Source: Diploscapter coronatus (lineage: Eukaryota; Nematoda; Chromadorea; Rhabditida; Rhabditidae). Taken from it: a stretch of 64,000 nucleotides of DNA. The notes beneath the pieces were generated by a model that worked only from the letters and a program-made list of their open reading frames with translations, searched no databases and had not been told where the DNA came from. Position 1 is the first letter of the stretch. Every line of letters starts with the position of its first letter. Below, piece by piece: positions 1-11,760 of this stretch. Where the stretch lies: contig OZ038422.1 of NCBI GenBank assembly GCA_964036155.1, forward strand, positions 70,517,201 through 70,581,200, given 5' to 3'. Both the position numbers and the translations under genes were made by a program.

Positions 1-815
1 TCGATTCAATGGCCCATAAGAAGCCCGCCAATTTGTGGTGTCAGATTTGCATGATGGACATTCGAAAGAACAGAAAACGGAGTCAAGGTAGGTAGTTTAG
101 GAAATTGGGAAATCTTTAGAAGAAACTCGACATGGAATTTTACATTCGTATCATGCATTTGCCAAAACGATAAATTCTTATACAATCTGAATTTCTAACC
201 TAATAATTTTCTGCCTTTAAATTATCTGTACATATTTTATGGTGGCTATTTCGATCTGACATTTTTATCTTGCAGGCCCTCGCCGTCACATTTTGCAATT
301 TCATTTGAAAAGACCGATCTATTTCTGCCCTTACGATGGATGCAAATTCTCGAGCCATTATGATAAATTCCACGTCAGCTCGCACATGTCCAGAATTCAT
401 AAGGTTAGTAACTGTTGTTCTATGTTTGCATTTCAAACGAAAAATGTCCCGTTATAGAGCATGCCTCCGATGAAGATCAGAGAAGAAGTCACATTCTATG
501 AGCATCAGATCGATCAGCTATTTAGTGTAAGATTTTTAATTACGTTTTGTTATCTCTTCTAAAGTTTTGCAATTGGACACATTTTGAAGAAATATCACAC
601 CGATATGTCAAAATTTAATTCTAGCTATGTCTTGAAATTGAGATTTTTTTTAAATGATCAAAAAATCATTTCAGGCCTGTTTTCATCATCCGTTGAACTC
701 GCTGGTTGGAGCAGAAATGAGGAAATTGCACGAAATGCACGAACAGGCGATGGCACAGAAGAGGAAAGCAGAAGCGGAAGAGAATAAGGAGAACAAACGA
801 CAGAAGACTGAATGA
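1..815 (+). CDS. C2H2 zinc-finger protein, 5' end possibly cut by window edge
   Basis: Exons 1(or 9)-87, 276-403, 458-526 and 675-815 join in frame and end at TGA 813-815. The first ATG in frame is at 9; the frame is open to the window edge, so the true start may lie upstream. From that ATG the product is 138 residues. Two zinc-binding patterns are visible: a C-x2-C (WCQIC) followed by H-x4-H across the first splice junction, and a C-x4-C-x13-H-x4-H finger (YFCPYDGCKF...HMSRIH). The tail is charged and lysine/glutamate-rich, ending in KRQKTE, and could act as a nuclear signal. Probably a nucleic-acid-binding nuclear protein. I do not recognise the orthologue and infer no target. Introns are 54-188 bp. 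Confidence 0.7.
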
Positions 816-862
816 ACTGAGCGAGGTAAGCCTTATCATTCACTAGCTCAATTCTTGGATCT

Positions 863-2900
863 ATATGACACGTTCTTCGTAAAAATCGAGTTTTTTATAA
901 AGAGGGGTGGTACCCAAGAAGTCGATCCTCAAATTTCGAGCTTATGTTTTGTCCCTGGGGGTTTTCGACTACGCTGATGACGAATCTGACGGTTAAAACC
1001 CGATCCGACCAATTGTTCCGCATGTTCCGGAAGGTCCGCATCTGGTAGTTTCGGAAAATTCTATTTTCGTTATTCGGCATGGGAAAAATTCAAATTTGGT
1101 ATCAAAATGCTCGTAGAGACCAGCTGAGCACAATTCTGAAAAGATCTCGTCGAAATGACACCGAATAAGGGAGTTATGATGCAAGTAGTAGAACACGTGG
1201 AAAATAGCATATCGATTTTTCGCTTTTTAAAATTTTTTATTTTTTAAAAAGTGCCAGGTTCCGTGAGTTATTTATATTGGAAAGTAGCCCAGGTCTTCTA
1301 GTTTCTGAAAAACTTGACCGTTTCTCTATAGGCTGCCCGCTAGCGAAAAAATGTCACTTTTTCGAAGAGTTATCATGACTCGCTTTTGCCTAATTTGATT
1401 TCAAAAATTCATAACTTCCATAATTCTAAACCAAATTCTATAATTCTTTTTTTGTTTGATTACTATAGATATTCAGTTTATCAGACACTAAAAGATAATT
1501 TTTTTGAATATCAATTTCTGCAGAAATACGCACTTTTCGCGTCTTGATTGCGGACTTTTCAACTCGTACTGTGTTTACGCGTAAATGACGTTGGAAAAAT
1601 TCGTCCTTCCAGTATGTTGCGTAGATGGATATAGTGAACAACTTTATTCCAAAATCGACCTCGGATTCACATTCTTATGAGTTCCAGAATTTTTTGAAGT
1701 TCAACGATCAATTATTGCAAAGTGCCTTTAGGGCAGTAAATTTCAAAAATTCATATCTCTCTGTGTATGCACATTCTAGAATAAGTTCTGGAACAAAGTT
1801 GATCAACTTGAAGAGCTCTACAAGATTTCATGGAAAACCCCGACTTTAACTCTCATTATCCTTGTAAACACAGTACGGGTATATAGGGTAACTTAGGCTA
1901 ATTTCTCCCGCCAAAATTAATTTCTAAAAATTTTCTTTATACTTAGAATTTATTCTCCTACTCAAGATCTACAAAATAAAAAAATAATCATGAAATTTAG
2001 TGTGAAATACAGAAAGCTATTACTTTTTGAAATTTACTGCCCTAAAGGCACTTTGCAATAATTGATCGTTGAACTTCAAAAAATTCTGGAACTCATAAGA
2101 ATGTGAATCCGAGGTCGATTTTGGAATAAAGTTGTTCACTATATCCATCTACGCAACATACTGGAAGGACGAATTTTTCCAACGTCATTTACGCGTAAAC
2201 ACAGTACGAGTTGAAAAGTCCGCAATCAAGACGCGAAAAGTGCGTATTTCTGCAGAAATTGATATTCAAAAAAATTATCTTTTAGTGTCTGATAAACTGA
2301 ATATCTATAGTAATCAAACAAAAAAAGAATTATAGAATTTGGTTTAGAATTATGGAAGTTATGAATTTTTGAAATCAAATTAGGCAAAAGCGAGTCATGA
2401 TAACTCTTCGAAAAAGTGACATTTTTTCGCTAGCGGGCAGCCTATAGAGAAACGGTCAAGTTTTTCAGAAACTAGAAGACCTGGGCTACTTTCCAATATA
2501 AATAACTCACGGAACCTGGCACTTTTTAAAAAATAAAAAATTTTAAAAAGCGAAAAATCGATATGCTATTTTCCACGTGTTCTACTACTTGCATCATAAC
2601 TCCCTTATTCGGTGTCATTTCGACGAGATCTTTTCAGAATTGTGCTCAGCTGGTCTCTACGAGCATTTTGATACCAAATTTGAATTTTTCCCATGCCGAA
2701 TAACGAAAATAGAATTTTCCGAAACTACCAGATGCGGACCTTCCGGAACATGCGGAACAATTGGTCGGATCGGGTTTTAACCGTCAGATTCGTCATCAGC
2801 GTAGTCGAAAACCCCCAGGGACAAAACATAAGCTCGAAATTTGAGGATCGACTTCTTGGGTACCACCCCATACTCGATTCTTACGAAGAACGTGTCATAT
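863..2900. repeat. 2.0-kb near-perfect palindromic (foldback) element
   Basis: Left arm 863-1749 reappears in reverse complement as right arm 2024-2900, around a 274-bp loop (1750-2023). In the stretches I compared base by base (for example 1078-1200 against the right arm near 2560-2700) I saw no mismatch. Only the outer 40 or so bases differ, the left having about ten extra bases near 890-900. The ends read ATATGACACG...CGTGTCATAT, so the element starts TGACACG and is bordered by TA on both sides, compatible with a TA target duplication of a Tc1/mariner-type foldback element. No transposase was found. The motif GTAAACACAGTACG occurs in both arms and once in the loop (1864-1877). Short open frames occur as mirror copies in both arms but match nothing I know. 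Confidence 0.9.
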
Positions 2901-3398
2901 GATGATTATAAAATTGTCGGTAATCAATGTTTTCATAAGATAATTTACAGTCGAGTATTTAGTTTCTATTTTGAGAGTTATTCTTCATCCGTGCATATTT
3001 CACTTCTCGATGTATTTACATTCGTTGGTTATTAAAATTTGAAATATTTATTTACACATGGGTGCATTAATTATATTAATTGTCATTTACGAAATCATTA
3101 TTTCGTGTGACGATTTTTGTAATTTATTTTGAAGATCTTCTTTCAATTCTCTTCGACTAGTTTGGCTCAATTCTGCTGTTTGAATTGTATAATTTTCAAA
3201 ATTGTCTTCGCAATGATTTTGTATTTTGATTTCTGACAAAATAAATGATACATTTGAACTAAGAACGTTTTATTATGTTCTCATTTGAGTGTCGTCAATT
3301 AATTTTTGGAATGAATGAGATTTAAACCCGTTGGAGAGGAGAACCTGACGGAAGAGCTGATTGCTCGATTGCTTAAATGACGGTATGATGGAGAGCTG
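2901..3398. other. intergenic, AT-rich, 3' flank of carrier gene
   Basis: No coding region recognised. It lies between the palindrome and the stop codon of the minus-strand carrier gene. A TTTTATT near 3268 gives AATAAAA on the minus strand, a reasonable poly(A) signal for the carrier about 130 bases past its stop. Confidence 0.5.
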
Positions 3399-6300
3399 TC
3401 AGAGGAATCTGCAGCCGTGGACCATCGGATCGATGGAGGTCGAGCCAGCCTCGGGCAGGGGCAGCAGGTAGTTCAGCGACCAGAAGTCCGACGACGATAT
3501 CTCGGACCGCAGTGATAGACGCTGAAATCGTACAGATGATTACTATGGTATATTAAATTTGGGCATTCGGGATGTATCGCAACATTGACAAATGAATTCA
3601 TCACAGCTTAATTCAGATGAGATATACTAAACATTCTCTACCCCTTTTTTCACTTTATAATGCTGTAATTGGTATGTCAAAAGGCTGCGATAAATTCAAT
3701 TGTCGTCCAATTAAAAACGTTATACAACTCGATTTGAATCAAATGAAGTTTGAAATAGAAGGAAATTCTTTGTAAAGGATAATGACTCCAAAGTATGATA
3801 ATAGAATCGAGCTTTCAAACTACATCTCGTTTCTTTTTTTTAATTTTCGTTTCCTAGCATTAAGGCAGTAAGCAATTTAGCGAATGGTTTACCGCTTTCT
3901 TCAAGTAGCAGTGATATGAATGACCACTGAAGAAATTGGCATCCTCGTGAAGGTGGGTATGCGGATGGTTGCTGGCGGCTGAGACAGGCAGAGGACTCGC
4001 TGATTGACCCGAGATGTACAGCATCTGGAAGAAAGGCTGGTAAGAGCCGGTAAATTGAAAAGATACAAAATTGACTGCGTAAACTTTCTTCCCATAGGCT
4101 ATTTCTCGCCGTTTTTCTTGTACTCTCTTTAGAAGAAACGTTTACGGAGCCTAAAAATTGCATTATTTGAAACTTTGGGCACCATAGACTCGAAGCATAA
4201 AGGGGTTGTACGTGAAAACTCGATAGATATCAGAATGAATTCTTTCATCATGATAAATGTCGAGCCTTGCCGAATCGGTTAGTAGAAAAAGCAGGCGTCA
4301 GCAATCACCTCGAAAGCAACTACTCTAATTGCAAAATGAACTTCTTTCATTACCTACGAAACACTGGGACTTCCGTTTTCGACGCTGCTTTTTCTCTTAA
4401 ACCGATCATCACAATTTATCATCGAGCGAATTTTAGTATCTTTTGAAAAGAATACGAGGTCATTTCCATGAAAATTTTTCTCATAATTTATGATCGGTTG
4501 AAAGTTATCCGAATTGATACTTTGAAAAGATACAATAATGTTTTCGAAATTAATAAACCAAACTATGCAATTAAAACTTCATAATTCGCTTTTCCCCTAG
4601 ATAAAAATTCAAATGGATGAATACCTGTGACTGTTGCTGTACATCGACTGTCTCGAATCCGAGCACGTTGTAGTTGAGCAGCAGCCGATACGTCCATTCC
4701 ACTGTGAAGAATGTCGCTGCATTGCTCGGAAATGCACTCAAAACAAATTGATTAGAGGAAATTAATCATTTTTGTGATAGTGTTTACAAGGAAAATTTCA
4801 GAAGTGTCCGCCTTCGATTTGGCTGATTTTTCACCATAGAGGTATTTCAGTGCGTAGATAACGGATCTGAAGTCAAAAAGTGCTGACGTTGAGTACTAGG
4901 CTCAGAATTTAGCATGAAAAACGACGAAATAGTGTGCGAAAATGAGAGTACAAGAAATTCCCAAATTTGAATATATTAACTGACAGGCAGGCACTTCATT
5001 CCTCTTTCTCTCAAAATGAGGAAATTTTGCATTGAATGCCCATTCAATGCAAGTTTTCCAGCTTATGACCTAACGTCAGCACTTTCCGACTTCGAATCCG
5101 TCATCTACGCACTGAAATACACATCTAGTGAAAAAATCAGCCAAATCGGAAGCGAATAATTCGAAACTTTCCTAGTTAATTTTATCCTTCACAAAAATCG
5201 AGTGCTTATTTCTCACAAAAGATGAATGATCGTATAAATAGAGTTCCCAAGTCTCGCCCTTTTGCAAAAATCATTTTTGGTAGAAATGTGGTAGTTTAAA
5301 AGCGAAATTTGGGAAGAAAGTACCCTTCAAACCCAAATGCCCCAAAAGATCTAGTCTAAATCGGCGACAAATTTGATAAAACGGTTCTGTGCCAAAAGCC
5401 AGGTCATAATTCTTGCATCCACACGTGTGTCCATGCTGTTTGAAGTCTGCCAAAATGTGTTCATTTTGAAGGTTGAAATTTTTCGATTTTTTCGGCTAGG
5501 AAAAGTTTCCTTCGCAATGACCTTGTTGATCTTTCTGCTAAGAACTTTTGTCACCAACATCAAATCGCCATATCTACTTGGGAACCCTGCATACAAACTT
5601 CCATAAAAAATTTCAAAATTACTATACAAGAATTTAGTAAAAAAATTATTTTAAAATTGTACCGTATAAGTGCGCTGTTGAGCCCAATGAAGAAAGTGCG
5701 TATGCCTCGCTCTGCATAGGTGCTCTTGATGCAGTGCCAGTAGCTGCGGTAGGAGTCATCTGCCTGAAACCGAGACTTGACGATGTCCTGGGGGTAGTTC
5801 AGCAGCCAGCTTATCATTCCTGCACCGCCTGAAACGAGAACGCAATTTGATGTTTCATAGGACCTTACGAAAGTTAAACACATACACAAGAAATATTTTT
5901 CGAATTAAAAATATCGAATCGAATGAGATATAATTTTATAAGTTACCTCCAGCAAGAAGGAGCTGCCAACCTGCGAGTGATTCCGTGGTGCCATTTCCGC
6001 TCATTTTCCTAGTCATCCACTCATACGACAGAAAATACACTCCGAATGCAGGCGTGTCGCGTGAGATTGTTGCTAATGAGCCTCTGCAAAAAACGATTTA
6101 TTTAGAATTAGCAGGAAAAAATAACTCGTACCGAAAAAGAGCCCTGGATCCCTGTGTTTTGATGATCTGTCTGGCTGCGTGAATAGGCCCTGTGTAGACT
6201 GTGTGCGCTTTGTCTGTCTGGATTTGCATCAACAGTTTGAGTCGTTCAGTAGGGGCGGCTGAAAAAGAAGAATAACAATCAGGATAAGATTTTTAGAAAA

Positions 6301-8692
6301 AGAAAAATGCAAAACTAGAAAAGATGTTATTAAGCTAGTTTTAGCTAATTTAAAGAAATATTCTCGATGAATGTTGTTATAAATAAATGGATGGACCGAC
6401 ATTTGTTATGCAAATTCAACTGCAATAATTCATTTTTGAAATAAAAAATCCTATTAAAACCAAAAGAGAGATGTGATAAAATATTCATACCGATGATGCT
6501 CTGCGTGAACCCAGCAGCAGAACCAGCGAAGAAGTGAGCCTTAAGGGAATCGGGGTTGTCGAATTCGCGGCACGCAGAGCCGTGCACTCCGAACACGATC
6601 GCATTGATCGCTGACAACGAGGCCAGTGGAGACGAGAGACCTGTAACATTTAGATTCGTTATATTTCTGCATAAACAACCAGCTACGATAAATCTTTGAA
6701 GAGTTTCGTTTCAAAGTTTCAAGATTAAAAATCATATTCATTTTAAAAAAAACTTTTCTTTCAATGACGTATTGCAATTTGTCAATTTGCTTATTCATTC
6801 ATTGAATGGTGGTTATTATTTCGCCACACTCTTTTTTTTACAATCAATTCGCTATATTTTGCATCGATTTCGTTGAATAGCACTTTGCACGCAGCTTTCT
6901 CGATTTGTCAAGGAAATTGTGACAACAAACCGATGCAGAAACGGTGAATTTGTCGACGACATAGTCGATCGACAAGCAGAAGACAGGGGAAGTGGGTAAT
7001 AAATCATCGCTCGACAGACAGGGGACGCAATCAAAGAGAGGGACTTAGACTTATTGCTATTGATTGCCTGACTGCTGATTGCCATATCGATGACGGTGCA
7101 GAGAGATGGTTATCAAAACGGACAAAAAGATACGACAAATGAGATGAGGTGAAAATGAAAATGAACTAGTGAACTGGGAGATGAAAGTTTGTTGAAGATA
7201 GAGGCAGAGACATGTGTTATGGAAGTTGATAGGACAATTCAACTGATAATTTTTTCATGAAAATTTGTCAAAGTCAAATGCTGTCATAAATCAGAACAGA
7301 ATCGAGATTATTAATTGAAGAATCAAAAGAAAGAAAGTCCTGTCGGATCAAAAGTTATTGAGCAGTTTTTTTTTTGTAGAGGATATGCTATTTGATTGAA
7401 TGAATGCGTGCGAAAGAGCAAAAATTTAGATTCTTCTAATGTGCGTAACTTTTCCTTTGTAAATTGATAATGCAATAAATATTTGATAATTCTAAAGCCC
7501 ACAGCTCAATTCTCCTTTCAAATGTTTAAAATTATTGAGACAGCCAATCCAAGTAGAGGCGAAATAAGAATGATCTGCACCACACATTCTCACGCCATAA
7601 ATATAAGTAGCGCGAGATATTCCCTTGATCTATCATAACTTTTCTCGACAAAGAATTCAGGATAAAGATCAGTTTCAGCAATCAATGCGTTGTTGGTCTT
7701 GCATCTTACAGATCAAAAGAAAAACGGAAATGATATCATTGGTAAATTTCCCAATTACTCAGAATTGCCAATACCATCGTTTATACCGAACGGTAGTCAT
7801 TTTGGTGGAAAGTTAATTGGTACCAGCCAGTACTGGCTGTTTTTTTTCTCAACTACCATTGATAACTGATAGGTTATCTATTCGTATTGGGAATTCTGAA
7901 TAAAAGCTGAAACAGACTGTGATCTGGTTACCTTTGTAGAGTCCACGAAATCCTTCCTTCTTGACGATGCTGCCGAAGCAGTGCCAAGTGCCTCTGTAGA
8001 TATTGCCCTGCTGAGTCTGTAGTCGAACTTTGACTGTGTCCAGGGGATGGCCAGCCAGAACTCCTGCTGCTCCTCAAAATACAGATATTAGAATTTGAGT
8101 GAAAAGTCCAAACAAATCAAGCAACCATTAGAGATGTACTGGAATGCTCAGAAAGATCTGAATACTGTAACAAAATTCAGGCTCATATTTAGGGATCGGC
8201 AAATGGTTTTGGAAAATACAAACTTCCCAGAATTTTGATATTACAAATAATCAAATCCGTGAAGAAGAATAAAATCAAAATAATTTTTGATCGAAAAAAA
8301 AACCATCGAAAGCAATAATCCAAAATGATACGTTTTAGCCCTTGATCGCCCTATATGAACATCAGTGGACGGGCACTTCCTGATATAATTATTTGACCAA
8401 AGTTCGCTTCTATGAATGGTTCATCGAATCTGATTATGCCGACCCACTTTGAAGGGTACTTTTATGTCCCATTTTTGAACAAAAGCGAAAAATGTAAGAG
8501 AGGAGTTTGCGGTTCCTACTCATATTGCCATAAATCATCAATTATATAAATGTTCTTTTTTTAAAAATCGATTCCTCCATCCATGTAACAGAATAACTTC
8601 TCACATCATATGCAATTCTATCAGAATAAGATTTACGACCACTCCTTCTTACCCCCTAGACATCCTGCGAAGAAGTCGAGAAGTGCCGACAT
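3399..8692 (-). CDS. mitochondrial carrier, SLC25A45/47/48-like
   Basis: Nine exons on the minus strand: 8692-8653, 8072-7932, 6640-6491, 6258-6132, 6083-5947, 5828-5663, 4736-4625, 4024-3893, 3521-3399; 1128 nt, 375 residues. Predicted inner-mitochondrial-membrane solute carrier with three tandem repeats. Each repeat starts with the carrier signature: [13 protein letters not shown] (repeat 1), [13 protein letters not shown] (repeat 2, variant) and [13 protein letters not shown] (repeat 3), with the G-x-R/K-G-style follow-ups [15 protein letters not shown] and GIRTFFIG. Motif order and spacing fit the SLC25A45/47/48 group (carnitine/amino-acid-like carriers); the substrate cannot be read from sequence. 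The last two exons add a tail of about 85 residues after the sixth membrane segment, ending HGCRFL, unusual for carriers; exon 8 (4024-3893) is supported only by splice sites and frame. Exons 2 and 7 use TTTTGAG acceptors rather than TTTTCAG. Introns hold two hairpin elements. Confidence 0.88.
4766..5200. repeat. inverted-repeat (MITE-like) hairpin in carrier intron
   Basis: Lies in the carrier intron 4737-5662. The strongest arm match is 4812-4892 against 5069-5152, sharing GATTTGGCTGATTTTT, GTATTTCAGTGCGTAGAT and GTGCTGACGTT with a few mismatches. Weaker pairing extends outward to about 4766 and 5200 (CATTTTTGTGA / TCACAAAAATCG). No coding content. It resembles an aged non-autonomous DNA element. 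Confidence 0.75.
7751..7910. repeat. small inverted-repeat element in carrier intron
   Basis: CCCAATTACTCAGAATTGCCAATACC at the left is mirrored by GTATTGGGAATTCTGAATAAAAG at about 7884-7907. The centre holds the perfect palindrome AGCCAGTACTGGCT. It sits in the intron 6641-7931, which shows nothing else recognisable. Confidence 0.55.
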
Positions 8693-10233
8693 GTGTTCGA
8701 ATAACCAGAATAATTAACCACTAATTAAGAGTTGTAGGTAATTAAATAATTCGTCCTGTAGACAATCGTCTAGCGGTGGTGGCCGCGTGCGGCCCTTTCA
8801 ATAGAAGAAATGACTCTAATGAGTAGTTCTTCTAATGGCGGGGGTATACGGTAGAGGAAAATACTTTTGAATCGATATAGTGAGGGATAAATGAATGAAT
8901 AGGAAGTGGTGTTACTTTCAGCTACTCAGAATGATGGTATGATGATGATGATGATTTTATAGAAGTTTGATAGAACTAATTGACAGAAGATCCTGTGATA
9001 AGAGAGCCATTGAGAAGGGAAAAGTAGCAGACAATCAGACAGACAGACAGGTAGATAGGCAGATAGGCAGACAGGCAGAATGTCTATGTTAGGTGAAGAA
9101 GGTGGGAGGAAGGAGGGAAGAAAGGGGTGGGATGATGAACGAAGAAAGACATTCGAGACAGGACAGAGTGGTTCTACTGTAATGGCAGAAAGAAGTGTAG
9201 AAGTGTACCTCCAATGACTCCCGCAAAAAAGTGAATACTTCTCTCCAACAATGAGATCGATCGACGGCTTCGTTCGGATCGACTGAAATTTTGACAATTG
9301 TAAAATTACTGAGGTAGAAGCAAGATCGATAGAGATGGCTAGAAACAGCGTGGTTGTGTGCAACATTTTATTGAACAACCTTAATTGATTCGGCATAGAA
9401 TTTGATGTTTCGTTAAAAGATTTCTAGCAAATAACCCGCACAGAAGGGGAGGGTCGTTATTTTTGTGAGAAGGGACGGATGTGAATCGAAAAATTCAAAT
9501 GAGGTGGGTGCAAGTACAAAAATTGCGAAAATTCTAAAAATCAGTTTTATCGAGTACATAAAAATTTGAGTCTGACCTATTTGTGAAATGTTGCCTAATC
9601 ATTAGAAAAAAAAATCATGCAGTTCAACCCTCTGCTTCATCGCATTTTGAGAAAACGCATGACCAGGACGTGCGAATAAAGAGGCCATGATTCACGAACA
9701 GCTTCACGCCTTCATCACATAAGCAGAAGGACGCACTTTTTCAAAGAAATCTTGGACACCTTCGAAAGAAATTGATGAAAAAGTACCTCTGGCGAAGCAT
9801 ATTCCTGCGGCGTGATAGGTTCGATCTCTTCAGGGGAAATGTGCCCGTGGCTGACCACATGCAGGGAGAGGACCATCTAGCTGAGGGGCGAGTATGGAAA
9901 TAGAGAGGAATTGAGGTTGATATCTTGAAACCAGCATGGCCATTCAAATTTGCAGCTCTGAAACAACCTTCATTATTCAACACGAACCGAGCGATCGCGG
10001 CAGACTAGGTGAGTTGGGGAAATCAAAAAGATTCAACTTTTGCCGAAAAAACCGAAACATTTGCGAAAAGTGCAAGAATTTAGAGAAAAAAAAATGAAGA
10101 AGATCGCCGAATGTAGACTACTTTTGCGCGAAAATGATTTTGAATAGAAGCGCTGCTTCTTTTATTTTCGCAAAGTGGTTTAAAATTTTTTTCAATTTTT
10201 GTCGTAATTTTCTTATTTCCAGAAGCGTGTTGG
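8693..10233. other. intergenic, divergent promoter region with GACA/GATA microsatellite
   Basis: Between the start codons of the minus-strand carrier and the plus-strand coiled-coil gene. Contains an ATG-trinucleotide run at 8936-8957 and a GACA/GGCA/GATA tetranucleotide tract at about 9026-9080, followed by a purine-rich stretch to about 9170. The open frame 8926-9396 (minus) is a by-product of this low complexity and shows no protein family character. No RNA gene seen. Confidence 0.6.
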
Positions 10234-11535
10234 ATGGACGACGTGGAGAGAGAGCTGCAGGCCTGTTTTCTGACCATCGAGAAGGACATCGCCAAGGAGA
10301 AGCTCAGGAAGACGGACAACATCAACACTATCAATCAGGTAAAGCAGACAGGAACGGAGCGAGGAAAATTCACAAGCAGGGCTGCTTGTGTCGAGTAGCG
10401 CCGATTTTTAACAATTTTGATGTGCAATGTCTATCTTTTCGGAAGTATCAGCAGCTCTGAACAGCAGACAGTTTTCGTAGTGGTCTTGTCAGCAGAGAAT
10501 CGACTCATTCGATTATCTCACTCCACTTCATCTCCTACAAAAGTTTATTGCTCTGCAGATGGCTGCACACATCTCCGAATTGACAGACGAAGTGGAGAAA
10601 ATGCGACTGCAACTGGAGTTGGCTGCTGGCAGAGTGCAGATGTGGGTCGAGTATCTCAAGCAAGAGAAGGATAAGGTAAATTGGAGGGAGGAAGAGTACT
10701 GTAGAGGGTGCGGCAGAACATTTATGAGTTTCATGATTCACTTCGAAACCTAGATCTTACTTTAATTCCATGTGAATTCGCAAATTTCAGATATCATCTC
10801 AAGCGAACTGCAATCACAGATCGAGCATTCTGTTCGCACAAATCTGTGAAGATCTCGAGCGGAACATGCAGCAATTGACTGAGAGGAAGCGAAAGTTGCA
10901 GGAGAAACTCAACGATATTACCTGCAGGAGGACCAGGGAAAATGTAAGAGGACAGGAAGATAATGAAAGAAAAGGCTTTGTCAAAATAAATAACTGAACG
11001 AAGGAAAGAAATTGTGAGAGAACTCTACTAAAGTAAATTCAATTTTCATCGTTTTTCTTGCTGCATAGCTCCGATCTGAATTTTCCAAATGCCTAAAAAG
11101 ATAAAGCCGATTCAGAATGAGCTGAACAATCTTCGGAAAGAGATCCACGAATTGAAGAAGGAATTGGAAATGCTGGATGCGAGGAATGAACAGGCGATGA
11201 AGGGGTGCGGCACGCTGAGGAAGACTGTTCAGGCAAAACAGGACTTGCTACTCAACCAGCAGAGGAGCCTTACTGAATTGAAGGTAGGGCAGTTCATATT
11301 TGAGAGCAGATTAGCGATATGTCGTCCAGACAGTTTTCCAGTAATTTCGAAAAAAACAATGGAGAGAACTTTAATTTCAACGTGATAAAATGCTAAAGAA
11401 TTTAGATCGTCGTGCTTTTCTTCGAGTTTCTCAAAAATGATTGAAAATTTTCAGACGGAATGTGCAATTCTGAATGAAACGGGCTACACGAGCTGTGACG
11501 ACGAGGACTGCGAGTCGCTCAGGCAGCCAGTATAG
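10234..11535 (+). CDS. coiled-coil protein, function unknown
   Basis: Exons 10234-10338, 10559-10675, 10791-10943, 11101-11283 and 11455-11535, 639 nt, 212 residues. ATG 10234 follows an acceptor (TTATTTCCAG, ending 10222), so trans-splicing is possible. Nearly the whole protein is predicted coiled coil, with heptad-like leucines in ISELTDEVEKMRLQLELA, LERNMQQLTERKRKLQEKL and NNLRKEIHELKKELEML, and it ends in an acidic stretch (CDDEDCESLRQPV). Exon 4 is the weak point: the good acceptor TGCATAG at 11064-11068 leads to a TAA within a dozen codons, and only the poor acceptor CTAAAAAG at 11093-11100 keeps the long frame open. A structural role (cytoskeleton, kinetochore or centrosome) is possible but not shown. 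AATAAA at 11665-11670 is the likely poly(A) signal. Confidence 0.65.
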
Positions 11536-11760
11536 TTTCTCCCTCGACAGCCCCCTCGTTCCTGTCCCTGTCTCTTCCTCTGTCTCCGCTCCTAATCGTC
11601 GCAGATAGCCAGCCCCACTCCAGTCAAGTTTCAAAGCTAATTTCTTTTCGGTTACCAATAATTCAATAAACGAAATTCGATTAGATTTATTCTAGCTCGA
11701 CTGCTTAGAGAATTTGATGCGATCCCTGTCCGATCGACTCGGTCTGTCATGGCTGACTCG

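Noticed and set aside
1438..2780. Mirror 67-residue open frames in both arms of the first palindrome
   Set aside because: Identical frames follow automatically from identical arms; they show no family motif, no splice links and the codon content of AT-rich non-coding DNA.
8752..8860. GC-richer patch (GTCTAGCGGTGGTGGCCGCGTGCGG) looking like a tRNA or structural RNA
   Set aside because: I could not fold a cloverleaf with a T-loop GGTTCGA-type motif, and no A/B box pair is present.
8926..9396. 156-codon minus-strand open frame over the microsatellite
   Set aside because: Its cysteine/leucine/serine-rich sequence is the translation of GACA/GGCA repeats and purine tracts; no acceptor or donor support.
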